A DNA stretch of 64,000 nt, from contig NZ_RCZA01000007.1 of NCBI RefSeq assembly GCF_006438925.1, forward strand, positions 127,611 to 191,610, read 5' to 3'. The DNA comes from Pseudomonas mandelii (GTDB taxonomy: Bacteria; Pseudomonadota; Gammaproteobacteria; Pseudomonadales; Pseudomonadaceae). The notes under the pieces were generated by a model. The model was not told where the DNA came from. It ran no database searches and was given only the letters and a program-made list of their open reading frames with translations. The position numbers were made by a program, and so were the translations under genes. Positions within the stretch are counted from its first letter, which is position 1, and each line of letters opens with the position of its first letter. Positions 18,500 to 27,142 of this stretch are shown piece after piece.

Positions 18500-19018
18500 T
18501 CAGCCGAGCAGTTTCTGCAACTGCGCCGTGGTGTCCACCGCGCCCATGGTCTTGGCGGCATCCAGCGCCGAGACGCCATTGGCGTCCTTGGCTTTCGGGT
18601 CGGCACCCTTGCTGATCAGGTAGTCGACGATTTCCACGCGATTGAACATCGCCGCCATCATCAGCGCAGTGCGACCGTCGAACGACGAACCTTCCACTTG
18701 CGCGCCGCCTTCAACCAGAGCCTTGACCACCGCCAGGTCACCTTTGAACGCCGCACCGGCAATCGGGCTCTGGCCGTTGTCGTTGCGGATTTCCGGGTCG
18801 GCCTTGTGTTCGAGCAGGACTTTTACCGTCTCCACATGGCCGTGGTAAGCGGCCAGCATCAGCAAGGTGTCGCCCTTGTGGTTACGCAGGTTCGGCGGCA
18901 GGCCCTTGGTCAACAGCGCAGCCATCATGGCCGCATCGCCCTCGCGCGCTTTGTTGAATACCTGTTCGGCAAATTCAGCGGCTTCTTCGGGGGACATCTG
19001 GCGGCTTTGGTCTGACAT
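18500..19018 (-). CDS. Ankyrin-repeat protein
   Basis: Protein of 172 residues with no signal peptide. After an acidic helical N-terminus (SPEEAAEFAEQVF) there are about four ankyrin repeats: GDTLLMLAAYHGHVETVKVL, GQSPIAGAAFKGDLAVVKAL, GRTALMMAAMFNRVEIVDYL and GVSALDAAKTMG. These imply protein-protein binding; the partner is unknown. The start at 19018 has a GGAG site seven bases upstream and is preferred over one 12 bp further out. It resembles small pseudomonad ankyrin proteins such as AnkB, but no catalase gene is nearby to support that name. Confidence 0.9.
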   Translation of the reverse strand: MSDQSRQMSPEEAAEFAEQVFNKAREGDAAMMAALLTKGLPPNLRNHKGDTLLMLAAYHGHVETVKVLLEHKADPEIRNDNGQSPIAGAAFKGDLAVVKALVEGGAQVEGSSFDGRTALMMAAMFNRVEIVDYLISKGADPKAKDANGVSALDAAKTMGAVDTTAQLQKLLG

Positions 19019-19129
19019 TGGGGACTCCACGTTCTGTTATTCGCAAAGCCGACAGTTTCCCGAGCAGCCCCGAGGCTGTCACTTCTTTTTTCTCATGGAA
19101 GGCCATAGCCACATTCAATAGCGCTGCAT

Positions 19130-20968
19130 TCAATAACGAAAAGCGCCGTCGTGAATATCCGCCAGCAACTGCGGAGTGACCTGCACGTAAGTCTGGGTCC
19201 CTGGCAGCCAGGCATAGATCGGATCATCGCCGGTTTTGCCGGGGTCGAAGGCTTCGTCCTTAAGCCGGGTCTTCTGATATTTGAAGGTGCCCGTGGTCTC
19301 CATTTTCACCTTCACCCGCAGGAACAACGGCACCGCATAGGCGGGCATTTGCTTACGGGCGAAGGCCAGCAGTTCACTGAAATCCAGGGTCGCCAGGGAC
19401 TCCGCTGGCGTAATCGCCGCCATCCCGGCACGGCCGTTGGTGTTGCGGACCTCCACGCCGTAGGCCACGGCTTCGGAAATATTCGGGTGTTGCAAAAGGA
19501 TGTTCTCGACCTCGGTGGTCGAGACGTTTTCGCCCTTCCAGCGGTAGGTATCACCCAACCGGTCAACAAACTGCGCGTGACCAAAACCGATGTTGCGCAG
19601 CAGGTCACCGGTATTGAAGTAACGGTCGCCCTTCTCGAACACGTCGTGCAGCACAACCTTTTCGGTCTTCTGCGGATCGGTGTAGCCGTCCAGCGGCGCC
19701 TTGTCGTCGATCTTCGCCAGCAACAGCCCCTGCTCGCCTTTGGCGACTTTGCGCATGAAGCCCTTGGCATCCCGAATCGGCGCGCCGCTGTCGTGGTCGT
19801 ACGCCGCCAACTCCCATGACATCAGGGAAAAACCGACGGTGTTATCAAAGTTAAGGATGTTGGTGAAGCCGATGTTGCCGTCGCTGGCGGCGTACAGCTC
19901 ACAGATATGGTTCACCCCGAAGCGCGTCTTGAACTCGCCCCACGCGCCGGGACGCAGGCCATTGCCGATCATCTTCGTCACGCGGTGCTTGCTGTCCTCG
20001 GCGCTGGGCGGTTGATCCACGAGGTAGCGGCACAATTCACCGACGTAACCAAGGGTGGTCGCGCGGTACTTGCGCACATCGTTCCAGAATTGACTGGCGC
20101 TGAACTTGCGGCGAATGGCAAAGCCCGAGGCGCCACTGATCGCCGAGCCCCAGCACACGCACAGCCCGGTGGCGTGATAGAGCGGCAAGGTGCAATAGAC
20201 GACATCCTCCGGGCGCATATCCAAAGCGATCAGCCCGAAACTTGCAGAGCTGCGCATCCAGCGGCCGTGCTTGAACACCCCTGCCTTGGGCAAGCCGGTA
20301 GTGCCTGAGGTGTAGATGTAGAAACAAGGGTCGTCGAAAAAAACCTGCTGACTGCTGGCGGGGTTGGCGCTGGAGCTGTCGGCACTGGCGGTCATCAGGT
20401 TGATGAACCCGTCGGGTGCAATGCCCGGATGGCTGAAGGTGTCTCGATCAGCGACGAACCAGGTGCGCGCCGCCTCGATCGACACCCGTTGGCGAACCGC
20501 CGAAAACGCCGGCACCAGCTCTTCTCCGACAATGATCGCCGCGGGTGCCACCAGGTTCAGGCTGTGAGCCAGGGTATCGCGGGTCTGCGAAGTATTGAGC
20601 AAGGCACTGATCGCGCCGACCTTGGCCACCGCCAGAATCGTCACCAGCAGTTCCGGGCGATTCTCGATAAAGACCGCCACCACATCGCCCTTGCGGATGC
20701 CTTGGGCAATCAAATGATGGGCAATGCGATTGGCCCATTGGTTGACCTGAGCATACGTCAGCGCCACCTCGCCCTGCAGCAATGCCGGGCCATCGGGATT
20801 GCGCAACGTCGCTTGCTCGAAGCTCCAGCCCAGGCCACACGATTGGGTCGGGTCCTTGACGTTGGCGGCTTTCATGCCTTTCACCACGCGAGGAATGGCT
20901 TTGGCAATGGAAGGCAGCTTGCGGAGCATCATGCCCCAGGTAATCGTGTCGTTCGGCGTGCGGCTCAT
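19130..20968 (-). CDS. Long-chain acyl-CoA synthetase (FATP/FadD6-like)
   Basis: ATP-dependent activation of fatty acids to acyl-CoA. The 612-residue ANL-superfamily enzyme has the AMP-binding motif FYIYTSGTTGLPKAGVFKHG, the A5-type segment ELYAASDGNIGF, the hinge DRLGDTYRWKGENVST, and a C-terminal lysine region (GTFKYQKTRLKDEAFD). The VFKHGRW and YAASDGN wording fits the fatty-acid-transport-protein branch more than classical FadD. It appears monocistronic. The gene is divergent from the DUF3509 gene, with a 344-bp region between them. Confidence 0.9.
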   Translation of the reverse strand: MSRTPNDTITWGMMLRKLPSIAKAIPRVVKGMKAANVKDPTQSCGLGWSFEQATLRNPDGPALLQGEVALTYAQVNQWANRIAHHLIAQGIRKGDVVAVFIENRPELLVTILAVAKVGAISALLNTSQTRDTLAHSLNLVAPAAIIVGEELVPAFSAVRQRVSIEAARTWFVADRDTFSHPGIAPDGFINLMTASADSSSANPASSQQVFFDDPCFYIYTSGTTGLPKAGVFKHGRWMRSSASFGLIALDMRPEDVVYCTLPLYHATGLCVCWGSAISGASGFAIRRKFSASQFWNDVRKYRATTLGYVGELCRYLVDQPPSAEDSKHRVTKMIGNGLRPGAWGEFKTRFGVNHICELYAASDGNIGFTNILNFDNTVGFSLMSWELAAYDHDSGAPIRDAKGFMRKVAKGEQGLLLAKIDDKAPLDGYTDPQKTEKVVLHDVFEKGDRYFNTGDLLRNIGFGHAQFVDRLGDTYRWKGENVSTTEVENILLQHPNISEAVAYGVEVRNTNGRAGMAAITPAESLATLDFSELLAFARKQMPAYAVPLFLRVKVKMETTGTFKYQKTRLKDEAFDPGKTGDDPIYAWLPGTQTYVQVTPQLLADIHDGAFRY

Positions 20969-21249
20969 GGTTGCTCCCGGTCGATCTTTTTATTGTTCGG
21001 GCGGCGTTGATTGAGGCCGAAAATACGTCAGCGGTTCCTGAGCTGTACACGCGGTTTTTGAAATGATTTGTATCCACGACTGCGGCATTCGACATCGCGA
21101 GCTTGCGCCGGGCAATTGGTTCCATCGAATCGATGTCGACCACGCAAAATGCAGGATGCACGATGGCCATTCATGCAGATTGCACGAAAGTGCAAAAACA
21201 CCTGAAAACTAACTAACTGATATATAAGGATTTTTAAAAAATCAGGTGC

Positions 21250-21265
21250 TGGCACAATCACTGCA
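21250..21265 (+). promoter_or_regulatory. Candidate sigma54 (-24/-12) promoter for the DUF3509 gene
   Basis: TGGCACAATCACTGCA has GG and GC exactly 12 bp apart, as required for RpoN, and TGGCAC matches the -24 element fully. Predicted transcription starts near 21277, about 36 nt before the ATG. I see nothing else definite in the rest of the 20969-21312 gap apart from AT-rich DNA at 21205-21240. Confidence 0.55.
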
Positions 21266-21312
21266 ACTACCTCTGCATGCTTGCCATTCAAGAGCTAACG
21301 GAGCCGATAGAC

Positions 21313-21591
21313 ATGAACCTGATCCAAGAAAAATTTACGTCCCTGTTCTCCAACTTCGAAGTGACCACCCAGCCACGTCCGGACGGCGGCATTCTGCTGA
21401 CCTTGAGCAGCACCGACGGCAAAGTCTTCAAACGCTCGATTTCGTACCAGCAATTACATGCGGGTGATCAGCTGTCCTGGGTGATCAGTGCGATTCGCCG
21501 TGACATCGCCGAACAGGCCAGCGAACTGCCGCAGATTTCCATGCTGCAAAGCCAGCAGCGGTTTGCCCTGCCGACGTATCATTCGGTTTAA
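21313..21591 (+). CDS. DUF3509 family protein
   Basis: A 92-residue protein of unknown function, starting MNLIQEKFTSLFSNFEV. The family is known to me as essentially restricted to pseudomonads. No signal peptide or membrane segment is visible; it looks like a small alpha/beta protein with a conserved SISYQQLHAGDQLSWVISAI core. A GGAG site ten bases upstream supports this start rather than an in-frame ATG 36 bp earlier. A sigma54-like promoter lies just upstream and a hairpin terminator downstream, so it is monocistronic. Confidence 0.88.
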   Translation: MNLIQEKFTSLFSNFEVTTQPRPDGGILLTLSSTDGKVFKRSISYQQLHAGDQLSWVISAIRRDIAEQASELPQISMLQSQQRFALPTYHSV

Positions 21592-21614
21592 ATTGTTCAA
21601 ACGCTGTAAACAAA

Positions 21615-21645
21615 CAGGCCGTGAAAGCTTTCGCTTCACGGCCTG
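21615..21645 (+). terminator. Rho-independent terminator of the DUF3509 gene
   Basis: Perfect 11-bp stem CAGGCCGTGAA / TTCACGGCCTG with a 9-nt loop, followed by a moderately T-rich tract. Confidence 0.75.
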
Positions 21646-21672
21646 AGTTGTTTCTGACGGTACGCCGATCCA

Positions 21673-21762
21673 TGTGGGAGCGAGCCTGCTCGCGATTGCA
21701 GTGGATCAGTTAACAGAAATGTCGCCTGGCACACCGCTATCGCGAGCAAGCTCGCTCCCACA
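21673..21762. repeat. REPIN, class A
   Basis: A 90-bp unit bounded by TGTGGGAGCGAGCCTGCTCG and the inverted GCAAGCTCGCTCCCACA form, between the DUF3509 terminator and the mtnC stop. Confidence 0.9.
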
Positions 21763-21780
21763 GGGTTTGTGTACCGACGC

Positions 21781-22464
21781 TTAAAACGCGGAATGTTCGA
21801 TCCGCTCAAAGCTGTCGACGGTCACATGCCCCGCCAGCTCCCCGCCCTCTCGGGCCAGCCCGCACGTCGCCATTCCCGCCGTGTGCGCCGCGTCCAGTTC
21901 CTCGACGATGTCGGACAGAAACAGGATCTGCGAAGCGTCCAGGCCAATGGCCTGGGTAATGCGCTCGTAGGACTTCGCTTCACGCTTGGGCCCCGAGGTG
22001 GTGTCGAAATAGCCGCTGAACAGCGGCGACAAATCACCGGCCTGCGAACAACCGAAGATCAGTTTTTGCGCCTGAATCGACCCCGAAGAATAAACAAACA
22101 GGTTGAAGCCATCCTGATGCCAGCGTTTGAGCGCTTCAACGGCGTCCGGGTAAACGTGGCCTTTCAACTCCCCGGCCTGATAACCCTGTTCCCAGACCAT
22201 GCCTTGCAACGCTTTCAGCGGCGTGGCTTTGCGGTCTTCGGCGATCCAGTTCAAAAGAATGTCGATCACCCGCTCGACGTCGGCGTTCGGCTCGTTGGTA
22301 TCCCGGCGAACGGCGCCCAGTTGCTCGGCAACATCCGCACGCGCGGCGTTCTGGCGAACAAAATCCGGCAAGTGTTTGGCGGCGTAGGGAAACAGCACGT
22401 CGAACACAAAACTCACCGCGCTGGTGGTGCCTTCGATGTCGGTGAGAATCGCCTTGATCGGCAT
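21781..22464 (-). CDS. mtnC: Acireductone synthase (enolase-phosphatase E1)
   Basis: Bifunctional enolase/phosphatase of the methionine salvage pathway. It converts 2,3-diketo-5-methylthiopentyl-1-phosphate to the acireductone. It has 227 residues of HAD fold: nucleophile region AILTDIEGTTSAV, motif II with VYSSGSIQAQKLI, and the acidic motif IVEELDAAHTAG. The start at 22464 lies four bases after the mtnD stop; an in-frame codon 15 bp earlier would overlap mtnD. It is the last gene of aroC-MFS-mtnB-mtnD-mtnC. Confidence 0.95.
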   Translation of the reverse strand: MPIKAILTDIEGTTSAVSFVFDVLFPYAAKHLPDFVRQNAARADVAEQLGAVRRDTNEPNADVERVIDILLNWIAEDRKATPLKALQGMVWEQGYQAGELKGHVYPDAVEALKRWHQDGFNLFVYSSGSIQAQKLIFGCSQAGDLSPLFSGYFDTTSGPKREAKSYERITQAIGLDASQILFLSDIVEELDAAHTAGMATCGLAREGGELAGHVTVDSFERIEHSAF

Positions 22465-22468
22465 CGCC

Positions 22469-23014
22469 TCAGTCCTCAAGACGCGGGAAGCGACTGGCGA
22501 CGTCTTCGCCGGTGAAATTGGCCACCCAGCCTTCAGGGTTGTTGAACAGACGGATCGCGACGAAATGCGGATGCTCGCCCATGTCGAACCAGTGCGGGGT
22601 GCCGGCCGGTACCGAGATCAGGTCGTTTTTCTCACAAAGCACTGCGTAGACGTAATCGTCGATGTGCAGGGTGAACAAGCCACGGCCGGCGACGAAAAAT
22701 CGTACTTCGTCTTCGCCATGCCGGTGTTCGTCGAGAAACTTGGCGCGCAATTCGGCTTTTTGCGGGTGATCGCTGTTCAGGCTGATGACGTCGACGGTGA
22801 TGTAACCGCGTTCGGTCATCAACTGGTCGATTTGCTCCTGATACGCGGCGATCACTTCTTCCTGACTGGCGCCGGGCTGGATTTTCGCCGTGGCTTGCCA
22901 ACGGTCGAAGCGCACGCCCTGCTCGGCCAGGGTCGAGGCGATGTCTTCGAAATGCGTCAGCACCTTGTTAGGCAAGTCGGGGCTTGAGACGTGGTAAACG
23001 GACAGGCTGCTCAT
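22469..23014 (-). CDS. mtnD: Acireductone dioxygenase
   Basis: Metal-dependent cupin dioxygenase that cleaves the acireductone to the 2-keto acid of methionine plus formate (Fe form). The 181 residues contain the H-x-H-x3-E motif (H97, H99, E103) and the second-motif histidine H141 in AGTPHWFDMG. Upstream mtnB ends 20 bp before its start and mtnC follows four bases after its stop, so all three are one transcript. Confidence 0.96.
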   Translation of the reverse strand: MSSLSVYHVSSPDLPNKVLTHFEDIASTLAEQGVRFDRWQATAKIQPGASQEEVIAAYQEQIDQLMTERGYITVDVISLNSDHPQKAELRAKFLDEHRHGEDEVRFFVAGRGLFTLHIDDYVYAVLCEKNDLISVPAGTPHWFDMGEHPHFVAIRLFNNPEGWVANFTGEDVASRFPRLED

Positions 23015-23034
23015 CAGGGCAACTCCTTAACGGT

Positions 23035-23661
23035 TCATGCTTTATGGTTCGAGAGCGAGCGCGTCTTCAACTCGCACTCGAACAAAAATTCAAAGGCCTC
23101 GATCTGCCGGAGTGCATCGCTCATGCGCGCACCCCAGGTGTAGAGACCATGGCCGCGGATCAGGTAGCCGACGCAATCGGGATGGGCGTCCAGCCAAGGC
23201 TGCACCTTGGCGGCCAGGCGCGCAATGTCTTGGTCGTTGTCGAAAATTGGCACGCGCACCCGGGTTTTGTGGGTCGATACGCCGCTAAACGCTTTTTGCA
23301 GTTCGTAATCTTCGAATTCAATGAAGTCTTGCGGCGTCAGGCGCGACAGCACCGTGGCGTTCACCGAATGCGTGTGCAGTACCGCGCCGATCTCCGGGCG
23401 CCAGCTGTAGAGCTGGGTGTGCAACAGGGTTTCGGCGGACGGTTTTTTGCCCGGTTCCAGGCTGTTGCCGGACAGATCGGTGGCCAGCACATCGTCGGGG
23501 CCGAGTTGGCCTTTGTGCTTGCCGGACACCGTCAGCAGCGCTTCAGTCGGCGACAGGCGCGTCGAGTAGTTGCTGCTGGTGGCCGGCGACCAGCCGCGGC
23601 CATACAGAAAACGCCCGGCATCGATAATTTCCTGGGCGAGGTGCTCACGGGTGAGGCTCAT
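23035..23661 (-). CDS. mtnB: Methylthioribulose-1-phosphate dehydratase
   Basis: Class II aldolase-fold enzyme that dehydrates 5-methylthioribulose-1-phosphate. It has 208 residues. Zn-binding HTH is at residues 96-98 within AVLHTHSVNATVL, there is an acidic Glu near 77, and a later RGHGLYTWG supplies the third histidine. The start codon overlaps the stop of the upstream MFS gene by four bases, so the transporter and the salvage enzymes are translationally linked. Confidence 0.95.
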   Translation of the reverse strand: MSLTREHLAQEIIDAGRFLYGRGWSPATSSNYSTRLSPTEALLTVSGKHKGQLGPDDVLATDLSGNSLEPGKKPSAETLLHTQLYSWRPEIGAVLHTHSVNATVLSRLTPQDFIEFEDYELQKAFSGVSTHKTRVRVPIFDNDQDIARLAAKVQPWLDAHPDCVGYLIRGHGLYTWGARMSDALRQIEAFEFLFECELKTRSLSNHKA

Positions 23662-24809
23662 GGCCTGTCCTCTTGCATACGTGTGGCAATGATAACGGCT
23701 GCCGCGAAGGCTGCGAGGCTGGCAATACTAAAGGTCAATGCAGGGCCGAGAGCATTCCAGCTATAGCCGGAATACAACGCGCCCAGTGCGCCGCCGGTGC
23801 CGGCCAGTGCGGCGTATAACGCCTGGCCCTGCCCTTGTTGGCGCGCGCCGAAGCTACGTTGCACGAACTGGATGGCAGCCGCGTGAAAGCTGCCGAACGT
23901 CGCCGCGTGCAGCACCTGGGCAAACAACAGCACCCAAAGGAGCTCAGCGAACGAACCGAGCAGCAACCAACGCAACGCCGCCAGCAGAAAACTCGCCAGC
24001 AACACCCGTCGCACGGAGAATCGCGCGAGGATTTTGCTCATGGCCAGAAACATCAAGACTTCGGCGACCACGCCGACCGCCCAGAGCACGCCGATCAGCC
24101 CACGGCTGTACCCGAGTCGCTCCAGGTGCAAGGTCAAAAAGGTGTAGTAAGGACCGTGGCTCATCTGCATCAGCGCCACGCAACCGTAAAACGCCAACAC
24201 CCCGGGATTGCGCAATTGCTTGAGAAAACCATCTCCCGCAATTCGATTGCCCTGAGCCGGTTGGGCGTTCGGCACCCACAAACTGCTGACCACGATCCCG
24301 GCCATGATCAGCACCAGCGCCACCGGATAGATATCCAGGCTCAACCATTCGAACAATCGGCCAAGGGCGACCACAGTGATGATGAAACCGATGGAACCCC
24401 ACAGGCGGATCTGACTGTAACGGTTAGTCTGGCCCTGCAAGTGCGCCAACGTGATGACTTCGAATTGCGGCAACACCGCGTGCCAGAAAAACGCGTGCAA
24501 GGCCATGACCATCGCCAGCCAGGCGTAGGTCTTGCTGACAAAGATCAGCGAAAACGTCAGCAGCGTGCAGACTGCACCGAAGCGCACGATGGCCAAGCGT
24601 CGGCCGGTGTAATCACCGAGCCAGCCCCAGATGTTCGGCGCCACGCAGCGCATCAGCATCGGGATCGCCACCAGCTCGCCGATGCGCGCGCTGGAAAAAC
24701 CCAGGTGATCGAAGTACAGCGCCAGGAATGGCGCCGTCGAACCGAGCAAGGCGAAATAGAACAGATAGAAACTGGAGAGCCGCCAGTACGGGAGCGCCGC
24801 CACGGCCAT
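23658..24809 (-). CDS. MFS transporter, HcaT (phenylpropionate permease)-like, linked to methionine salvage
   Basis: Twelve-helix inner-membrane carrier of 383 residues in the small MFS branch that includes HcaT and LacY-like permeases. Recognisable pieces are LRLSSFYLFYF-like helix 1 (YWRLSSFYLFYFALLGSTAP) and WGSIGFIITVVALG. Its stop overlaps the mtnB start and its start lies 28 bp after the aroC stop. The tight coupling to mtnB, mtnD and mtnC suggests it moves a methylthio-sugar or related salvage intermediate, but that is inference from position; the substrate is unknown. Confidence 0.88.
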   Translation of the reverse strand: MAVAALPYWRLSSFYLFYFALLGSTAPFLALYFDHLGFSSARIGELVAIPMLMRCVAPNIWGWLGDYTGRRLAIVRFGAVCTLLTFSLIFVSKTYAWLAMVMALHAFFWHAVLPQFEVITLAHLQGQTNRYSQIRLWGSIGFIITVVALGRLFEWLSLDIYPVALVLIMAGIVVSSLWVPNAQPAQGNRIAGDGFLKQLRNPGVLAFYGCVALMQMSHGPYYTFLTLHLERLGYSRGLIGVLWAVGVVAEVLMFLAMSKILARFSVRRVLLASFLLAALRWLLLGSFAELLWVLLFAQVLHAATFGSFHAAAIQFVQRSFGARQQGQGQALYAALAGTGGALGALYSGYSWNALGPALTFSIASLAAFAAAVIIATRMQEDRP

Positions 24810-24837
24810 CAGGCCGCAGCGACTGTGAGGTCAGCCA

Positions 24838-25929
24838 TTAAAGCTGACCCAGCACCGGCGTGCTCACGCGCACGTCCTGGTTCTGCCCACGGTGACGCAA
24901 CAGGTGATCCATCAGCACGATGGCCATCATCGCTTCCGCGATCGGTGTGGCGCGGATGCCGACGCACGGGTCATGGCGCCCCTTGGTGACGACTTCCACC
25001 GGGTTGCCATGGATGTCGATGGAACGACCCGGCGTGGTGATGCTCGAGGTTGGCTTGAGCGCCAGGTGCGCGACGATCGGCTGACCCGACGAAATGCCAC
25101 CTAAAATGCCGCCCGCGTTGTTGCTGAGGAAACCTTGCGGGGTCATTTCATCGCGGTGCTCGGTGCCGCGCTGGGCAACGCTGGCGAAACCGGCGCCGAT
25201 TTCCACGCCTTTGACCGCGTTGATGCTCATCAACGCGTGAGCGAGTTCGGCATCGAGACGGTCGAAGATCGGCTCGCCAAGGCCCGGCATTACGCCTTCA
25301 GCGACTACGGTGATCTTCGCGCCAACCGAATCCTGGTCGCGACGCAACTGGTCCATATAGGCTTCCAGTTCCGGGACCTTGTCCGGATCAGGGCTGAAGA
25401 AGGCGTTTTCCTCCACTGAATCCCAGGTCTTGAACGGGATTTCGATCGGGCCGAGCTGGCTCATGTAGCCACGAATGACGATGCCCTGAGTGGCCAGGTA
25501 TTTTTTCGCAATCGCACCGGCTGCCACGCGCATGGCCGTTTCACGGGCCGAGCTGCGACCGCCGCCACGGTAATCGCGCTCGCCATATTTGTGGTGATAG
25601 GTGTAGTCGGCGTGGGCCGGGCGGAACAGGTCCTTGATCGCCGAGTAATCCTTGGACTTCTGGTCGGTGTTGCGGATCAACAGGCCGATGGAGCAACCGG
25701 TGGTGCGTCCTTCGAACACGCCGGAGAGGATTTCGACTTCGTCGGCCTCCTGGCGCTGGGTGGTGTGGCGGCTGGTGCCGGGTTTGCGGCGATCCAGGTC
25801 ACGCTGCAGATCCTCCAGAGAGATCTCCAGGCCCGGCGGGCAGCCGTCGACAATGGCGACCAACGCCGGACCATGGCTTTCGCCCGCGGTGGTGACAGTG
25901 AACAGCTTGCCGTAGGTATTGCCGGACAT
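24838..25929 (-). CDS. aroC: Chorismate synthase
   Basis: FMN-dependent conversion of EPSP to chorismate, the last step of the shikimate pathway. It has 363 residues, the normal length, starting MSGNTYGKLFTVTTAGESHG, which contains the first family signature. The others are YRGGGRSSARETAMRVAAGA and RHDPCVGIRATPIAEAMMA. A 63-bp upstream extension is open but unconserved, so 25929 is chosen. It heads the aroC-MFS-mtn block and is divergent from the hydrolase at 26058. Confidence 0.97.
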   Translation of the reverse strand: MSGNTYGKLFTVTTAGESHGPALVAIVDGCPPGLEISLEDLQRDLDRRKPGTSRHTTQRQEADEVEILSGVFEGRTTGCSIGLLIRNTDQKSKDYSAIKDLFRPAHADYTYHHKYGERDYRGGGRSSARETAMRVAAGAIAKKYLATQGIVIRGYMSQLGPIEIPFKTWDSVEENAFFSPDPDKVPELEAYMDQLRRDQDSVGAKITVVAEGVMPGLGEPIFDRLDAELAHALMSINAVKGVEIGAGFASVAQRGTEHRDEMTPQGFLSNNAGGILGGISSGQPIVAHLALKPTSSITTPGRSIDIHGNPVEVVTKGRHDPCVGIRATPIAEAMMAIVLMDHLLRHRGQNQDVRVSTPVLGQL

Positions 25930-26057
25930 GCAGGACGCTCCGTGAATTCGAACCAAATACGTAATGCGCGCCAGTATACGCAGGCTACCCAACTAGTTCA
26001 TCCTCGAACCTTATGGGTGCCTGCGAGTCCAACCGGCATCTTGTTCATGATGGCGTG

Positions 26058-27011
26058 ATGATGCTGCGAGTTATAGCCTTGAGCCTTACCCTCTTTACCG
26101 GCTTTGTACAGGCCACTGTCCTGCAACGCCCGATCACGTTGGACACTGGCACCGGCGAGCTTTTCGGCTCGTTATTGCTGCCCAAGTCCGACACGCCGGT
26201 ACCGGTTGTCCTGATCATTTCCGGCTCCGGTCCTACAGATCGTGACGGAAACAACCCCGACGGCGGACGCAACGACAGCCTCAAGCGTCTCGCTTGGGTA
26301 CTGGCCAAACACAACATCGCCAGCGTGCGTTATGACAAACGCGGCGTGGCGGCGAGCCTTGCGGCGACCCCGGATGAACGCAATCTGTCGGTGGAAGCCT
26401 ACGTGGCCGACGCCGAGGCTTGGGGCCAGAAGCTCAAAACCGACCCGCGCTTTGGCCAGTTGATCCTGCTGGGCCACAGCGAAGGCGCATTGATCGCCAG
26501 CCTCGCGGCGCCGAGCCTGGACGCCGCCGCGGTCATCTCCATGTCCGGCAGCGCCCGGCCAATCGATCAGGTGCTGCGCCAACAATTGAGCAATCGCCTG
26601 CCGCCACCGCTGATGCTGCGCAGCAATGAACTGCTCGACAGCCTCAAGGCCGGCCACACCGACGACAACGTGCCGCCGCAGTTGCAGGTGATTTTCCGCC
26701 CGAGCGTGCAGCCGTATCTGATTTCGCTTTTCCGCCAGGACCCGGCGGCGGCGTTCGCCAAGTTGAAGATGCCGGCTCTTATCATCCAGGGCAGCAACGA
26801 CATCCAGGTCGGCGTCGGTGATGCCAAGCTGTTGAAGGCCGCCAAACCGGACGCCGAGCTGGCGCTGATCGAAGGCATGAACCACGTGATGCGCATCGTG
26901 CCCAACGATGTAAAACGGCAATTGGCCTCTTACAAAGATCCGCAATTGCCACTGGCGGCCGAACTCGGCACGCGAATCCTCGGGTTTATTGACGGACTTC
27001 GCACCAGTTAA
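26058..27011 (+). CDS. Secreted alpha/beta hydrolase
   Basis: Alpha/beta-hydrolase of 317 residues with an N-terminal signal peptide (MMLRVIALSLTLFTGFVQA). The nucleophile elbow is GHSEGALIA (Ser in G-H-S-E-G), the oxyanion region is LIISGSGPTDRDGN, and a late Asp/His pair occurs in IQGSNDIQVG and EGMNHVMRI. The SGSGPTDRDGNNP phrase is typical of a peptidase-S9/S15-like family of predicted esterases; substrate unknown. Two adjacent ATGs at 26058/26061 are equivalent starts. Confidence 0.88.
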   Translation: MMLRVIALSLTLFTGFVQATVLQRPITLDTGTGELFGSLLLPKSDTPVPVVLIISGSGPTDRDGNNPDGGRNDSLKRLAWVLAKHNIASVRYDKRGVAASLAATPDERNLSVEAYVADAEAWGQKLKTDPRFGQLILLGHSEGALIASLAAPSLDAAAVISMSGSARPIDQVLRQQLSNRLPPPLMLRSNELLDSLKAGHTDDNVPPQLQVIFRPSVQPYLISLFRQDPAAAFAKLKMPALIIQGSNDIQVGVGDAKLLKAAKPDAELALIEGMNHVMRIVPNDVKRQLASYKDPQLPLAAELGTRILGFIDGLRTS

Positions 27012-27142
27012 GCGGTGTTAGGGGCGTGAAAACTGGTTGAGAACGCCCCCTAACCCTCCAGTCCTGAAAAAAACGGCCGATAAGCCTTTGTCGCCAGCGC
27101 CATGACTGGCGGCAAGCAGAGCTTGGACAGGATCTCGCCGTT

